Assembly (NCBI GenBank): GCA_051747265.1
Contig: JBNJFY010000002.1
Location: 537,990 to 601,989, forward strand
Reading direction: 5' to 3'
DNA: 64,000 nucleotides
From: JBNJFY01 sp051747265
GTDB taxonomy: Bacteria > Bacteroidota > Rhodothermia > Balneolales > Balneolaceae
The translations under genes and the position numbers were made by a program. Shown here one piece after another: positions 27,983 to 36,707 of this stretch (position 1 is the stretch's first letter; every line of letters starts with the position of its first letter). Under the pieces are notes generated by a model, which saw nothing but the letters and a program-made list of their open reading frames with translations, made no database searches and was not told the DNA's origin.

Positions 27983-28792
27983 TTAGAGATATGATTCTTT
28001 CTGAACCACCTGAAAGTGATACTCCGGATCCAGGAAACTATTCATACGATCCTGAATTGAAGCCGATCCTTGTCGATCAGCCAGTAGCAACATGCCTTCC
28101 ATAATCATCAAATTTCGGAAGCGCTTGATCTCCTGCTTCTCTTTAATTTTTTCCGCAGCCGGTTGAAATATCAATTTGGCTAGTAATACACCATATAATG
28201 TGGTAATCAAAGCCAAGGCTAAACCCTGACCGATTTGTGAGGGATCCGCGCCCATATTATCCAGCATGATAATCAATCCCACCAAGGTACCGATCATCCC
28301 AAAAGCGGGGGAGTATGCGGCCATGGTTTTCAAAATATAGGATTGCACCATATTGCGCTCAAAGGTGGTCTCTACCGCATCATTCAGCATTACCCGGTAC
28401 TCATCAATATCGTATTCGGTAACCAGTAAGTCGGAGGCGTATTTTAAAAAGGGATCATCTATCTGCTGCTGCTCAATATGGGTTTCCAGCTCCCGTAATC
28501 CATCCGATTGGATTATTTTACCCCAATCAATGACCATTTCACACTCGCGATACAGCGTGGATGGATCGATATTTTGGGGAATTAAAATACTGCCCAAATC
28601 TTTGAGCGTTTGGATCACATATCGACCTCGAAACGAGATCATAGCGGCAGCAAACGTGCCCCCTACCACCATGAGCAAGCTGGAAAAACTGAAAAACATG
28701 GCGTAATTATCCGTGCTCAGAAAAATGGCAGCGAAAAATAAGCCAAATCCTAAAATAATACCCGATAGCGTACCCAGACTAATTGAACGCAT
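27983..28792 (-). CDS. motA: MotA-family proton-channel stator protein
   Basis: The 269-aa protein has four membrane helices: two near the N-terminus (residues 5-27 and 32-52) and two in the middle (about 160-205). The last two carry the MotA signature SPAFGMIGTLVGLIIML. The cytoplasmic loop between helix 2 and helix 3 is long, as in MotA and unlike ExbB/TolQ. With MotB downstream it would form an ion-driven stator. The divergent fetAB pair starts 130 bp away. Confidence 0.9.
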   Translation of the reverse strand: MRSISLGTLSGIILGFGLFFAAIFLSTDNYAMFFSFSSLLMVVGGTFAAAMISFRGRYVIQTLKDLGSILIPQNIDPSTLYRECEMVIDWGKIIQSDGLRELETHIEQQQIDDPFLKYASDLLVTEYDIDEYRVMLNDAVETTFERNMVQSYILKTMAAYSPAFGMIGTLVGLIIMLDNMGADPSQIGQGLALALITTLYGVLLAKLIFQPAAEKIKEKQEIKRFRNLMIMEGMLLLADRQGSASIQDRMNSFLDPEYHFQVVQKESYL

Positions 28793-28922
28793 ATCCCCTG
28801 TAATTCTTTATTGGTAACGTCGCTAACAATGCGACCCCTGACGTGTGTGACAACTCTCTATTAAATTGATTATAGTCTGATACCAGCCAAAAGTAAAGGG
28901 TAACCCCTCGGATTACTGATTT

Positions 28923-29579
28923 ATGTTGAAAATTCGGAATTTATCGAAATCCTTCGGATCGGTTCATCTCTTCGACCAAGTTTCTATGGAGATTAGCCAA
29001 GGCCAGTGGATTGCGTTATCGGGAGAATCGGGCAGTGGGAAAACCACCCTGCTTAGAATTTTAATGGGTTTTGAAAATCCTGATGCCGGCTCAATATGGT
29101 GGGATGACCAACCACTTTGGGAGCAGGGCATCGCCCGATCGGAGTCCATTCGTCAATTCCGACAAATCTTAGCCTGGACACCACAACAAGTGATGTTCCC
29201 CCAACAAACCGCGCATCAAGTTTGGACAGATCTTCACCAGTTTCATCGCAATCATCCACTTGAGGATTTAGATGCTTCCGCATCCTGGATTTCAGAGTTA
29301 GGGTTAGAGGCCCATCTGTTGCATCAGCCTTTTTCACAGCTCTCGGGCGGACAGCAACAGCGAATGCTCATTGGATTAGGATTTTCGTTGCAGCGAAAAC
29401 TCTGGATTCTAGATGAACCCACCTCCGCACTGGATCAACGATCCAAACGCCGTGTAGTGAATTTGCTACGCCAACGCTCCCAGCACACTCTATTAATCAG
29501 CACACACGACACATTTTTGCTGGATCAGTGTGATCGGGTATTCCATCTGGAGCACGGACATATACAGGAGGTTCATTAA
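28923..29579 (+). CDS. fetA: FetA-like ABC transporter ATPase
   Basis: The 218-aa ATPase has Walker A GESGSGKTT (residues 34-42), a Q-loop, the signature LSGGQQQRM and Walker B LWILDEPTSALDQ. Its stop overlaps the start of the permease gene by one base (TAATG). In E. coli the FetAB (YbbL/YbbM) pair is involved in iron export and oxidative stress resistance; the same assignment here rests on the partner's family. Confidence 0.88.
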   Translation: MLKIRNLSKSFGSVHLFDQVSMEISQGQWIALSGESGSGKTTLLRILMGFENPDAGSIWWDDQPLWEQGIARSESIRQFRQILAWTPQQVMFPQQTAHQVWTDLHQFHRNHPLEDLDASASWISELGLEAHLLHQPFSQLSGGQQQRMLIGLGFSLQRKLWILDEPTSALDQRSKRRVVNLLRQRSQHTLLISTHDTFLLDQCDRVFHLEHGHIQEVH

Positions 29580-30367
29580 TGGAGGTCATTCATCTCAGCT
29601 GGACGCAACTACTTACGGCCTATCTGGCATTATTAATTCCGGCACTGATCCTATGGTATTATGGTACCGGGCTGGTCATGAAATTGGCCATAGCCACTTT
29701 TCGCATGACAGCTCAATTAATTTTTGTAGGCTACTACCTGGAATACCTGTTTGCTTACGACAATCCCTGGCTCAACGCGGGCTGGATTATTGTCATGATT
29801 GTAGTTGCCGATTGGGCCACCACCGATCGCAGCGAATTAAAGCTCAAACCGCTATTTGTCCCGATTTTTATCGCTACTTTCATTGGCATCGGTCTAATTG
29901 ACCTCTTTTTCCTGGAAATCATAATCGACCTTCCTCATCTGCTAGCCGCTCAATATGCCATCCCCATAACCGGCATGATATTAGGTAATTGCCTGAAAAG
30001 TAATGTCATAGGATTGCGCGCTTTCTATTATGCGCTTTATGAACAAAAAGAACGGTATCAATTTTATCTATGCAGCGGAGCCGCACGATTCGAAGCCGTA
30101 AAACCCTTTTTCAGAAGTGCCCTACAGGAAGCGGCCAATCCCACCCTGGCCAGTATGGCAACCATCGGTTTGGTCTCTCTTCCCGGAATGATGACCGGCC
30201 AAATATTAGGCGGAAGCCCCCCTATGGTTGCCATTCAATATCAAATCCTGATCTCCATTGCCATCTTCGCCGGAACCATCTTCAGTGTATTTTTAGCCAT
30301 CTGGATCAGCAATTATGTGGTATTTGATGAGCGAGATCGTTTTGATGATGACGTGCTAACGCAATAG
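29579..30367 (+). CDS. fetB: FetB-like ABC transporter permease (UPF0014)
   Basis: The 262-aa integral membrane protein has about seven helices. The UPF0014/FetB signature is seen in VADWATTDRSELK and in the later stretch PITGMILGNCLKSNVIGLRAFYYAL, followed by MATIGLVSLPGMMTGQILGGSPP. It is translationally coupled to the ATPase gene. The pair probably exports iron or another metal. Confidence 0.9.
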   Translation: MEVIHLSWTQLLTAYLALLIPALILWYYGTGLVMKLAIATFRMTAQLIFVGYYLEYLFAYDNPWLNAGWIIVMIVVADWATTDRSELKLKPLFVPIFIATFIGIGLIDLFFLEIIIDLPHLLAAQYAIPITGMILGNCLKSNVIGLRAFYYALYEQKERYQFYLCSGAARFEAVKPFFRSALQEAANPTLASMATIGLVSLPGMMTGQILGGSPPMVAIQYQILISIAIFAGTIFSVFLAIWISNYVVFDERDRFDDDVLTQ

Positions 30368-30434
30368 CCACACCTACGAAAATACCGGATTTCCCCCTAC
30401 ATTTTAGAATTTCGTAAGTTATATACTTCTTCGT

Positions 30435-31865
30435 TTGTTGGTTTACCGACAAGGACACTCTAATCGATACCTATATATCCAACTTCAACTCTCCCATATT
30501 AAAGCCTTTTTAAAGCAGGTTCGTTTTGGCTACCTGGCTTTCACGTCCTTCATTATAGTTGGGCTGGTATTCGGTTTTTTTGAACTGATCCAATATGGGG
30601 TTTTTGGCGATCTACCTTTCGAGGATTTACAATGGCTGTACTACACTCGCGGGTTGATTACCGCGGGATTATTGTTTTGGTGGGTCATTTGGACAGTCTA
30701 CCAATATGGCAGTTGGTATGAAGAACGACTGGCCCGAACCGAACTGCGCTATAAGGACATCATTGAACATTCGGCCGATGCGATTATCACCGTGGATAAG
30801 GATGGCATTATAACCAGCTGGAACCGAGGCGCCGAACGCGTCTTGGAATGGAGCGCCGACGAGATTATCGACAAACCGGTGGAAACCATCATCCCGGATG
30901 ATATACTCGCCCAACAAGAGCTGGCCTGCTTGGATTACGGAATCCAGCTACGCGGCTATAACGAACAATACGAAACCGAACGGCAAACCAAATCGGGTAA
31001 ACGCGTGCTGGTTCAATTAACCGAAACAGCCATTTTTGATGATAATGATGAGCTAGTTATTCGCTCCCAAATTCTGCGAGACCTGACCGACATCAAACTG
31101 AAAGAACAGCAGATTCAACGCTCCGAACGCCTAGCTACGGTGGGTCATATGGCTGCAGGGGTTGCTCATGAAGTGGGTAACCCACTGGCGGCAATCTCAT
31201 CACTGGTTCAGTTGGTGCAGCGTCGCAGTAAAGAACCCTTTACCCAGAATCAGTTGAGCAAAGTTCGAGAACACATCGATCGGATCACGAAAATAGTGCG
31301 CGACCTGGTGGACTTTTCCCGCCCATCGGGCAGCGAACGAAAACGGACCAACATTAATGAGCTGGTTCGATCCGCGGTAGGGCTATTAAAACATGACGCC
31401 CGTTGCCGCGATATTCAATTTAATTTGGACCTGGTCTCGGATCTACCCGCTGTAAAAGCCGTACCCGACCAAATCCATCAGGTACTCGTCAATATTTTAC
31501 TTAACGCCGTAGATGCTACCCGAGACCTTTCCCAACCCCAAATTTCCGCACGTACCCGATTACTAAACGATCCCCAACGGATTCAAATTCAATTAGAGGA
31601 TAATGGACCGGGTATTCCTACCGATGTGGCCAAGCATATTTTTGAACCTTTTTATACGACTAAAGAAGTGGGGAAAGGCACCGGTTTGGGATTATCGGTT
31701 AGCCACGGAATTATTCGCAAGCATGGTGGCACCATTGATGTACAGACCGAAGAAGGAGAAGGGGCTTTATTCTTCATCGAACTTCCTATAGCTGATTCTT
31801 CCTTAAATACCCAAGCCAGCGAAGGCGGACCGAATGAAACGGAATCCGATTTTCAGCAAGCATAA
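30435..31865 (+). CDS. PAS-domain sensor histidine kinase
   Basis: The 476-aa sensor has two N-terminal membrane helices (about residues 32-55 and 72-93) and a PAS domain (about 105-220, DIIEHSADAIITVDKDG). HisKA follows, with phospho-acceptor His245 in VAHEVGNPLAAIS, and then the HATPase domain with N and G boxes (NILLNAVDAT, EDNGPGI, GKGTGLGLSVSHGI). This layout is that of NtrB/AtoS-like kinases. There is no ATG in the first 100 codons, so the start must be a TTG (30435 or 30438) and is uncertain. The NtrC-type regulator follows 48 bp later and is its likely partner. Confidence 0.9.
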   Translation: MLVYRQGHSNRYLYIQLQLSHIKAFLKQVRFGYLAFTSFIIVGLVFGFFELIQYGVFGDLPFEDLQWLYYTRGLITAGLLFWWVIWTVYQYGSWYEERLARTELRYKDIIEHSADAIITVDKDGIITSWNRGAERVLEWSADEIIDKPVETIIPDDILAQQELACLDYGIQLRGYNEQYETERQTKSGKRVLVQLTETAIFDDNDELVIRSQILRDLTDIKLKEQQIQRSERLATVGHMAAGVAHEVGNPLAAISSLVQLVQRRSKEPFTQNQLSKVREHIDRITKIVRDLVDFSRPSGSERKRTNINELVRSAVGLLKHDARCRDIQFNLDLVSDLPAVKAVPDQIHQVLVNILLNAVDATRDLSQPQISARTRLLNDPQRIQIQLEDNGPGIPTDVAKHIFEPFYTTKEVGKGTGLGLSVSHGIIRKHGGTIDVQTEEGEGALFFIELPIADSSLNTQASEGGPNETESDFQQA

Positions 31866-31913
31866 TGCCACCGACACCCCATTGAATTACCATATTCACA
31901 CAGGATTTAGATC

Positions 31914-33278
31914 ATGAAAGGCACTGTATTAATTGTTGACGACGAAAAAGAGATCCGAGATTCTCTTTCCCTGATTCTAGCTGATGAAGGTTACTCTTGT
32001 GAAACAGCCGGAGATGGCAAAGCCGCAATAGCCATGCTCCGGGAGGGACACTACGATATGTTGATCACCGATCTAAAAATGCCCGAAGTAGGGGGGATGG
32101 AAGTGGTCAAAGAGTGCCAACGAATTTCCCAGCAGACCTTACCCATTATCATTACGGCTTATGCCACTGTAGAAACCGCTGTTGAGGCCCTGCGCACCGG
32201 CGCGGTGGACTATATTTTAAAGCCCCTCGATTTTGACGAGGTCATTCTTCGCCTTGAGCAACTCATGAAACAAAAGAAGCTGGCCTATGAAAATAAATAC
32301 CTACGTGAGCAGGTAGATCGGCAATTCAATTTCAACCACATTATTGGAGAAAGCGAACCGATGAAGCGTATCTACAAAATGGTAGATCGCGTGAGCCAAG
32401 CCACCACAAGTGTGTTGATTACGGGGGCCAGCGGAACAGGTAAAGAATTGGTTGCTCGTGCCATTCACTCTCATAGTCCCCGAAGCAACAAACCCTTTAT
32501 CGCGGAAAATTGCGGGGCGATTCCCGAAAGTCTTTGCGAGTCGGAGCTGTTTGGGCATAAAAAAGGTAGTTTTACCGGAGCTAATGAGGATCGGGAAGGA
32601 ATATTTGTAGCCGCCAATAATGGCACCTTGTTTCTGGATGAGATCGGAGAGATCCCACTGAATACCCAGGTTAACTTGTTGCGGGTACTGCAGGAACGAG
32701 AAGTAAAAGCGGTGGGGGCCAATAAGCCACGGAAAGTAGATGTTCGGGTGATTGCGGCCACCAATAAAAATCTCGAGGAAGAGGTAGAGAAGGGAAATTT
32801 TCGGGAAGATCTCTACTACCGTTTAAATATCGTGGAAATTAAATTGCCGGCATTGAAAGAGCGTCGGGACGATATCCCGTTACTGGTCAAGCACTTTGTG
32901 GATCGTTACAACAATGAACTGAACCGAGCGATTAAAGGGGTGGATAGTCGCGCTTTATCCGCGCTGATGCAGTGCGAGTGGAAAGGTAATGTCCGCGAAT
33001 TGGAGAATGTAATTGAGCGAGCCGTATTACTTACCGAAACCGATTTTATCACCGTCGAGGATTTGCCCATCGCTCTGCGCGAGAATGCAAACGAGGACGC
33101 TGAAATGGATCTGGATTCTGATGCCCTAAACGAATCGGTCCAAGCCTTTGAGAAACACCATATTCGCATAGTACTTAGAAAGACGGACGGAAATCGAACC
33201 GAAGCGGCTCGGCTCATGAATATCGATCCATCCACATTGTATCGCAAAATGGAGCGTTACAATATGATGGATGGCTAA
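31914..33278 (+). CDS. NtrC-family sigma-54-dependent response regulator
   Basis: The 454-aa regulator has a receiver domain with the phospho-acceptor Asp in LITDLKMPEVGG. An AAA+ domain follows, with Walker A GASGTGKE (residues 171-178) and the sigma-54 contact loop GSFTGA (218-223, Ser in place of the usual Ala). A Fis-type HTH ends it (GNRTEAARLMNIDPSTLYRKM). It activates sigma-54 promoters after phosphorylation by the upstream kinase. Its stop overlaps that of the convergent YceI gene by two bases within CTAA. I found no convincing -24/-12 promoter nearby, so its targets are unknown. Confidence 0.94.
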   Translation: MKGTVLIVDDEKEIRDSLSLILADEGYSCETAGDGKAAIAMLREGHYDMLITDLKMPEVGGMEVVKECQRISQQTLPIIITAYATVETAVEALRTGAVDYILKPLDFDEVILRLEQLMKQKKLAYENKYLREQVDRQFNFNHIIGESEPMKRIYKMVDRVSQATTSVLITGASGTGKELVARAIHSHSPRSNKPFIAENCGAIPESLCESELFGHKKGSFTGANEDREGIFVAANNGTLFLDEIGEIPLNTQVNLLRVLQEREVKAVGANKPRKVDVRVIAATNKNLEEEVEKGNFREDLYYRLNIVEIKLPALKERRDDIPLLVKHFVDRYNNELNRAIKGVDSRALSALMQCEWKGNVRELENVIERAVLLTETDFITVEDLPIALRENANEDAEMDLDSDALNESVQAFEKHHIRIVLRKTDGNRTEAARLMNIDPSTLYRKMERYNMMDG

Positions 33279-34021
33279 TTCGTGTATTGATCAGACGATG
33301 GTTGGACGATCAAGTCGAAAAAAACAGTCAACTCATTATCCGCCTGAACCAGCCCATAAAGCGCGCTGGGTGGTGAGATATTGTAGTTGGTCATTTGCAA
33401 GCGATGCGAGCCCTTGAGCCGAAACTTGAGCTGATCGGCATCCAGCAGTTCTGTTTTAATGGGAACGGTTACTTTTCGCTCCACCCCGGCTACTTCTAGC
33501 CAACCAATCACATCAAAGGTGTACCAGTGTTGATTGTTTGTTACGCTATCTGCGCTGATTGCCACTGGGGATTCGGCCTTGGAGAGTTCAAATTTGATAA
33601 ATCGATGGTCATCCGCTTTAAGTGCGTTGTACATGTCTTGATTCATCCGGGCTTTCCCACAGTCGAGAGCAAATACCCGAACTCGCAGCTCAACTTCCGC
33701 AGGTGGTACATCAATATCGGATGCTTGATCACTAGCCTTCCAGGCGATACGGTTATCGGAAACCTGGCCTTGTCCCTCTATATTCGCGGCCTGACATTGA
33801 TACCGTGAGATGTTGGTCGTTCCTTCAATCCAAAGTCTGCTTTGTTCAGTAGGTTCAAAGGTAACCGAGTTTAGCGATTGAATAGCAGAGGTTAGGGATA
33901 CCTGCTGGGCCCCTGCGCTGGGCACCAGTACAGCAATCCAGGCCGACAAGACAAAGAAAACGACCGATAGCGAGTACCACCGGTCGATTTCCGTATCCCA
34001 ATTTCTTAGCAACCTTTTCAT
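33275..34021 (-). CDS. YceI-family periplasmic lipid-binding protein (1)
   Basis: The 248-aa product has a signal peptide (hydrophobic core VVFFVLSAWIAVLVPSAGA) and a YceI domain, a lipocalin-like beta barrel that binds isoprenoids or other amphiphiles. Typical marks are SRLWIEGTTNISRYQCQA, the later DDHRFIKFEL and the final MTNYNISPPSALYG. It is 19 bp downstream of a second YceI gene, so the two form an operon. Role unknown. Confidence 0.85.
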   Translation of the reverse strand: MKRLLRNWDTEIDRWYSLSVVFFVLSAWIAVLVPSAGAQQVSLTSAIQSLNSVTFEPTEQSRLWIEGTTNISRYQCQAANIEGQGQVSDNRIAWKASDQASDIDVPPAEVELRVRVFALDCGKARMNQDMYNALKADDHRFIKFELSKAESPVAISADSVTNNQHWYTFDVIGWLEVAGVERKVTVPIKTELLDADQLKFRLKGSHRLQMTNYNISPPSALYGLVQADNELTVFFDLIVQPSSDQYTN

Positions 34022-34040
34022 TGCACCTCAAAAATTACAT

Positions 34041-34637
34041 TTAGCTGGAAGCACTGGGTTCAGCATTGATCGTAAATATAATGGTAACCTCTTCACCGGT
34101 TGAAATGGTACCGAACATAGCTGTGGGAGGCTTTACATCATAATCGGTCATATTAATTGTTTTCTCACCACTGAAGGTATAACCATTTTCTGATTTTTGA
34201 CCATTCACATCCATGGTAATCGACTGGGTTTTTCCGGCGATGGTCAACTTGCCCGTAACCGCCAATACCATGTCACTTTCGAAATCACCGGATTTCAACT
34301 GGGTAGACTCCAGATCGAAGGTAATGTTTTTGTGTTTATCGGCTTTTAACGCATCGTACATATTGCTATTCATGCCACCTTTACCGCTATCAATCGATTT
34401 CACCGGAATGGACAAGGTTACATTGCTGATCATGCCTTCATTCATTTCAACGGCACCATTCAATTTTTCAACATCACATTCCCAATCGTGAACATTGGAA
34501 GTCCCATCAATGATCATGGTGCTATTACTATTGATCGTGTATGAGGTCTGAGCTGTGGCTGGGATCACAGGAATTACTAAGGCGGTCAACATTAGACCGG
34601 CCATCAAACGAAACATAGAATTTAGTAGCTTCTTCAT
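34041..34637 (-). CDS. YceI-family periplasmic lipid-binding protein (2)
   Basis: The 198-aa product has a signal peptide (LMAGLMLTALVIPVIPATAQ) and a full YceI domain: STMIIDGTSNVHDWECDVE, ADKHKNITFDL, a VTGKLTIAGKTQSI strand and MTDYDVKPPTAMFG. It is more canonical than the downstream paralogue. The two may bind related lipids or quinone precursors. A 348-bp gap separates its start from the receiver gene. Confidence 0.9.
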   Translation of the reverse strand: MKKLLNSMFRLMAGLMLTALVIPVIPATAQTSYTINSNSTMIIDGTSNVHDWECDVEKLNGAVEMNEGMISNVTLSIPVKSIDSGKGGMNSNMYDALKADKHKNITFDLESTQLKSGDFESDMVLAVTGKLTIAGKTQSITMDVNGQKSENGYTFSGEKTINMTDYDVKPPTAMFGTISTGEEVTIIFTINAEPSASS

Positions 34638-35051
34638 AATACGGCGCTCCTATTTGGGCGATTAACAGTTACATTCTTAATGTCTGTGCTAGATAGTTGC
34701 AATTCCTGTTCCAATTCTATAAAAAGGGCTTCAAAAAGTTTAATTCGTGCATTCCAGAGCTCCTTTATGGGTTTACCAAGTAAAACTTATTGCGATCAAC
34801 ACTCGACTTGTGGCAAGGCTGCAAGATCCGATCAAAGTAAGTGTTGCAGACTTGCAATAACCGAGTACAAAACAGTAAACGTATTCAAGAGGCAAAAGAT
34901 TTTTATCGGTCTCAACAGCTCTTAAACTGAACTTTATCGCCTAGCGTTGATCTAAATCATTTTTTGGTATTCAAATTGCATTATAATGAGGTGCATTAAA
35001 AACTCGGGGGATCAGACTAGCTATGATCCAGACGATTGTAGAATTGAATAC
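34638..35051. other. Regulatory gap between yceI and receiver gene
   Basis: This divergent intergenic region has no convincing gene. It holds repeated TTGCA(A)G/CTTGCAA-type words near 34825-34857 and an FNR-like palindrome at 34947-34960, listed separately. Confidence 0.5.
34947..34960 (+). promoter_or_regulatory. FNR/CRP-type box
   Basis: The sequence TTGATCTAAATCAT matches the FNR-family consensus TTGAT-N4-ATCAA with one mismatch. It lies 92 bp before the receiver gene start and 310 bp before the divergent yceI start. The match is by eye only; such sites occur by chance at some rate. Confidence 0.4.
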
Positions 35052-35435
35052 ATGAGCTCGCAATACACCATATTAATTGTTGATGATGAACCGGCAATCC
35101 GGGAGTCACTACAGATTCTACTAGAGGATGAAGGGTATCGCTGCCTCACTGCGGGCAATGTATCGGAGGCCCAACAGATACTAGAGCATGAAGAACCTCA
35201 TCTGGTTATCACCGATCTCTTAATGCCCGGCCCTACGGGTTTATCGCTCATTCATCACATCAAAAATAATTACACTAATGTCCCCGTCATTTTAATCACC
35301 GCTTATACCAACGCGGAGTTAGCCAGTAAAGCGGTTTCGCACGGTGTTCTTTCCTGCCTGTACAAACCTGTGGATTTTGATGAATTAACCATGATGATCA
35401 ACCGATGGTTTGGGCGTAACGGCGATGATGTATAA
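35052..35435 (+). CDS. Single-domain response regulator (receiver only)
   Basis: This 127-aa protein is only a CheY-like receiver, with acidic pair DDE, phospho-acceptor Asp in LVITDLLMPG, the conserved Thr/Ala in LITAYT and Lys in LYKPVDFDEL. There is no output domain. Sequence is close to the receiver of the NtrC-like regulator upstream (VDDEPAIRESLQILLEDEGY). An upstream ATG at 34986 would add 22 residues that do not belong to the fold, so I chose the ATG at 35052. It may act in a phosphorelay with the nearby kinase. Confidence 0.85.
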   Translation: MSSQYTILIVDDEPAIRESLQILLEDEGYRCLTAGNVSEAQQILEHEEPHLVITDLLMPGPTGLSLIHHIKNNYTNVPVILITAYTNAELASKAVSHGVLSCLYKPVDFDELTMMINRWFGRNGDDV

Positions 35436-35526
35436 GATTATTTTCTAGTCGTACACTAAACGCCGAACCGATCTCTGTTGTTAATAAGTACTGCATATAA
35501 CCGGACACCTTTGTACATTAGTATTT

Positions 35527-36030
35527 ATGAGCATACTTGGTGATTCGATCATGAAATCCGGGACGGCTTTAGTCCTCCTTTCCTTATTGTTGAGTGGATT
35601 CTCCACCAGCATTACGGGCCGGAACTGCCCTCATCACACCAAGGAACGCACTTCCTCCACTGAGGCTGTGAAATCCGGCCATCATTCATCCATGACTGCG
35701 GCCCCTGCCATGGCCCGCCAACAATCGTCCCACTGTCCCCAGATGGCCCCAGATGGCGGATCGACCATGGCTCATTGCGCTGTTTCATCGGAACAAACGC
35801 CAGATACCTGTCCTTGCCTACATGAACACGATCCCATTGCGGTACGCACGGAAAGCACGGTTATCCCTACCGTAACGCGAGATTGGATGGTCCGTTCTTT
35901 TTTAGACGCGTATACCGATCAGCGGCGAAAAGCAGCCGGATTAGCTTTCGCTCCAAGAATTGACGCAGCGCCACCGGATTTGGGCTCCCGCCCCCGACTT
36001 CATTTACAAATACAAGTATTTCTGAATTAG
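35527..36030 (+). CDS. Exported His/Cys-rich protein, probable metal binder
   Basis: The 167-aa protein has a signal peptide after Met9 (MKSGTALVLLSLLLSGFSTS). The mature part is rich in His, Met and Cys (NCPHHTK, SGHHSSMT, SHCPQMAP, MAHCAV, CPCLHEHD), a composition that fits copper or zinc binding outside the cytoplasm. There is a small internal duplication (CCCCAGATGG twice near 35735). The second ATG at 35551 may be the true start. No family is recognised. It sits directly before a DUF3347 protein and a copper-type P-ATPase, which supports a copper role. Confidence 0.75.
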   Translation: MSILGDSIMKSGTALVLLSLLLSGFSTSITGRNCPHHTKERTSSTEAVKSGHHSSMTAAPAMARQQSSHCPQMAPDGGSTMAHCAVSSEQTPDTCPCLHEHDPIAVRTESTVIPTVTRDWMVRSFLDAYTDQRRKAAGLAFAPRIDAAPPDLGSRPRLHLQIQVFLN

Positions 36031-36113
36031 TGCTTTTTATCCATGGGTTTAGAAACCCCAGGTTCATTGATTTAGCATTACATCATATTCTAACCACAGA
36101 AATACTTTTTACG

Positions 36114-36623
36114 ATGAAAGCCCTTAAAACACTTGTTTTAACGATCTTTGTTTGTGCACCGTTAACGCTTTTTGCTCAGCAAAAACATCAGCACAAGGCA
36201 CACTTGCAAACCATGATTCAGGATTATCTGTCTGCTCAGCAGGCGCTGGCAGCTGATGACATGGACACGGCTCTTGAGCATATTCAAGCTATGCGACAAG
36301 AAGCGGCCGACAATACCGAGATGAACAACCACCAAGAGCACGCTGAGCGCCATCAAAAGCATCACGGGCAAATGATGAGCGCGCTGAACAACGCCACTTC
36401 TGCTTCGGATGTTAAGCAGATGCGGGAAGCGTTTAAAGACATTTCCAGCCATTTGATTATGGCCGCCAAGAATCAAGGACTGGAAGAAACGCTGTATGTG
36501 CAGTATTGCCCGATGGCCAAGGCCAGTTGGCTGAGCACGGAGAAAGAGATTCGCAATCCGTATTACGGATCCAGCATGTTGACCTGTGGAACGGTCAAGG
36601 AAACCCTGGAAGCGAATCAATAA
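36114..36623 (+). CDS. DUF3347-domain periplasmic protein, copper-associated
   Basis: From the chosen ATG the product is 169 aa with a signal peptide (MKALKTLVLTIFVCAPLTLFAQ), a helical His-rich middle and a C-terminal DUF3347 signature (YCPMAKASWLSTEKEIRNPY then GSSMLTCG). DUF3347 domains occur on copper efflux proteins of Bacteroidota and carry Cys/Met/His residues suited to Cu(I). The frame extends upstream to 36030, but that part is not a signal peptide. A terminator follows, and the P-type ATPase starts 84 bp after the stop. Confidence 0.85.
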   Translation: MKALKTLVLTIFVCAPLTLFAQQKHQHKAHLQTMIQDYLSAQQALAADDMDTALEHIQAMRQEAADNTEMNNHQEHAERHQKHHGQMMSALNNATSASDVKQMREAFKDISSHLIMAAKNQGLEETLYVQYCPMAKASWLSTEKEIRNPYYGSSMLTCGTVKETLEANQ

Positions 36624-36633
36624 TAATTACTCA

Positions 36634-36670
36634 CAGCCTGGTGCCAAATGGCATCGGGCTGTTTTTTTTT
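36634..36670 (+). terminator. Rho-independent terminator
   Basis: CAGCCTGGTGCC pairs with GGCATCGGGCTG around an AAAT loop and is followed by nine T residues, just after the DUF3347 gene. Confidence 0.85.
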
Positions 36671-36707
36671 GAATCGGTATTACTTTTAAAAACCAGAGGG
36701 GTCGATT

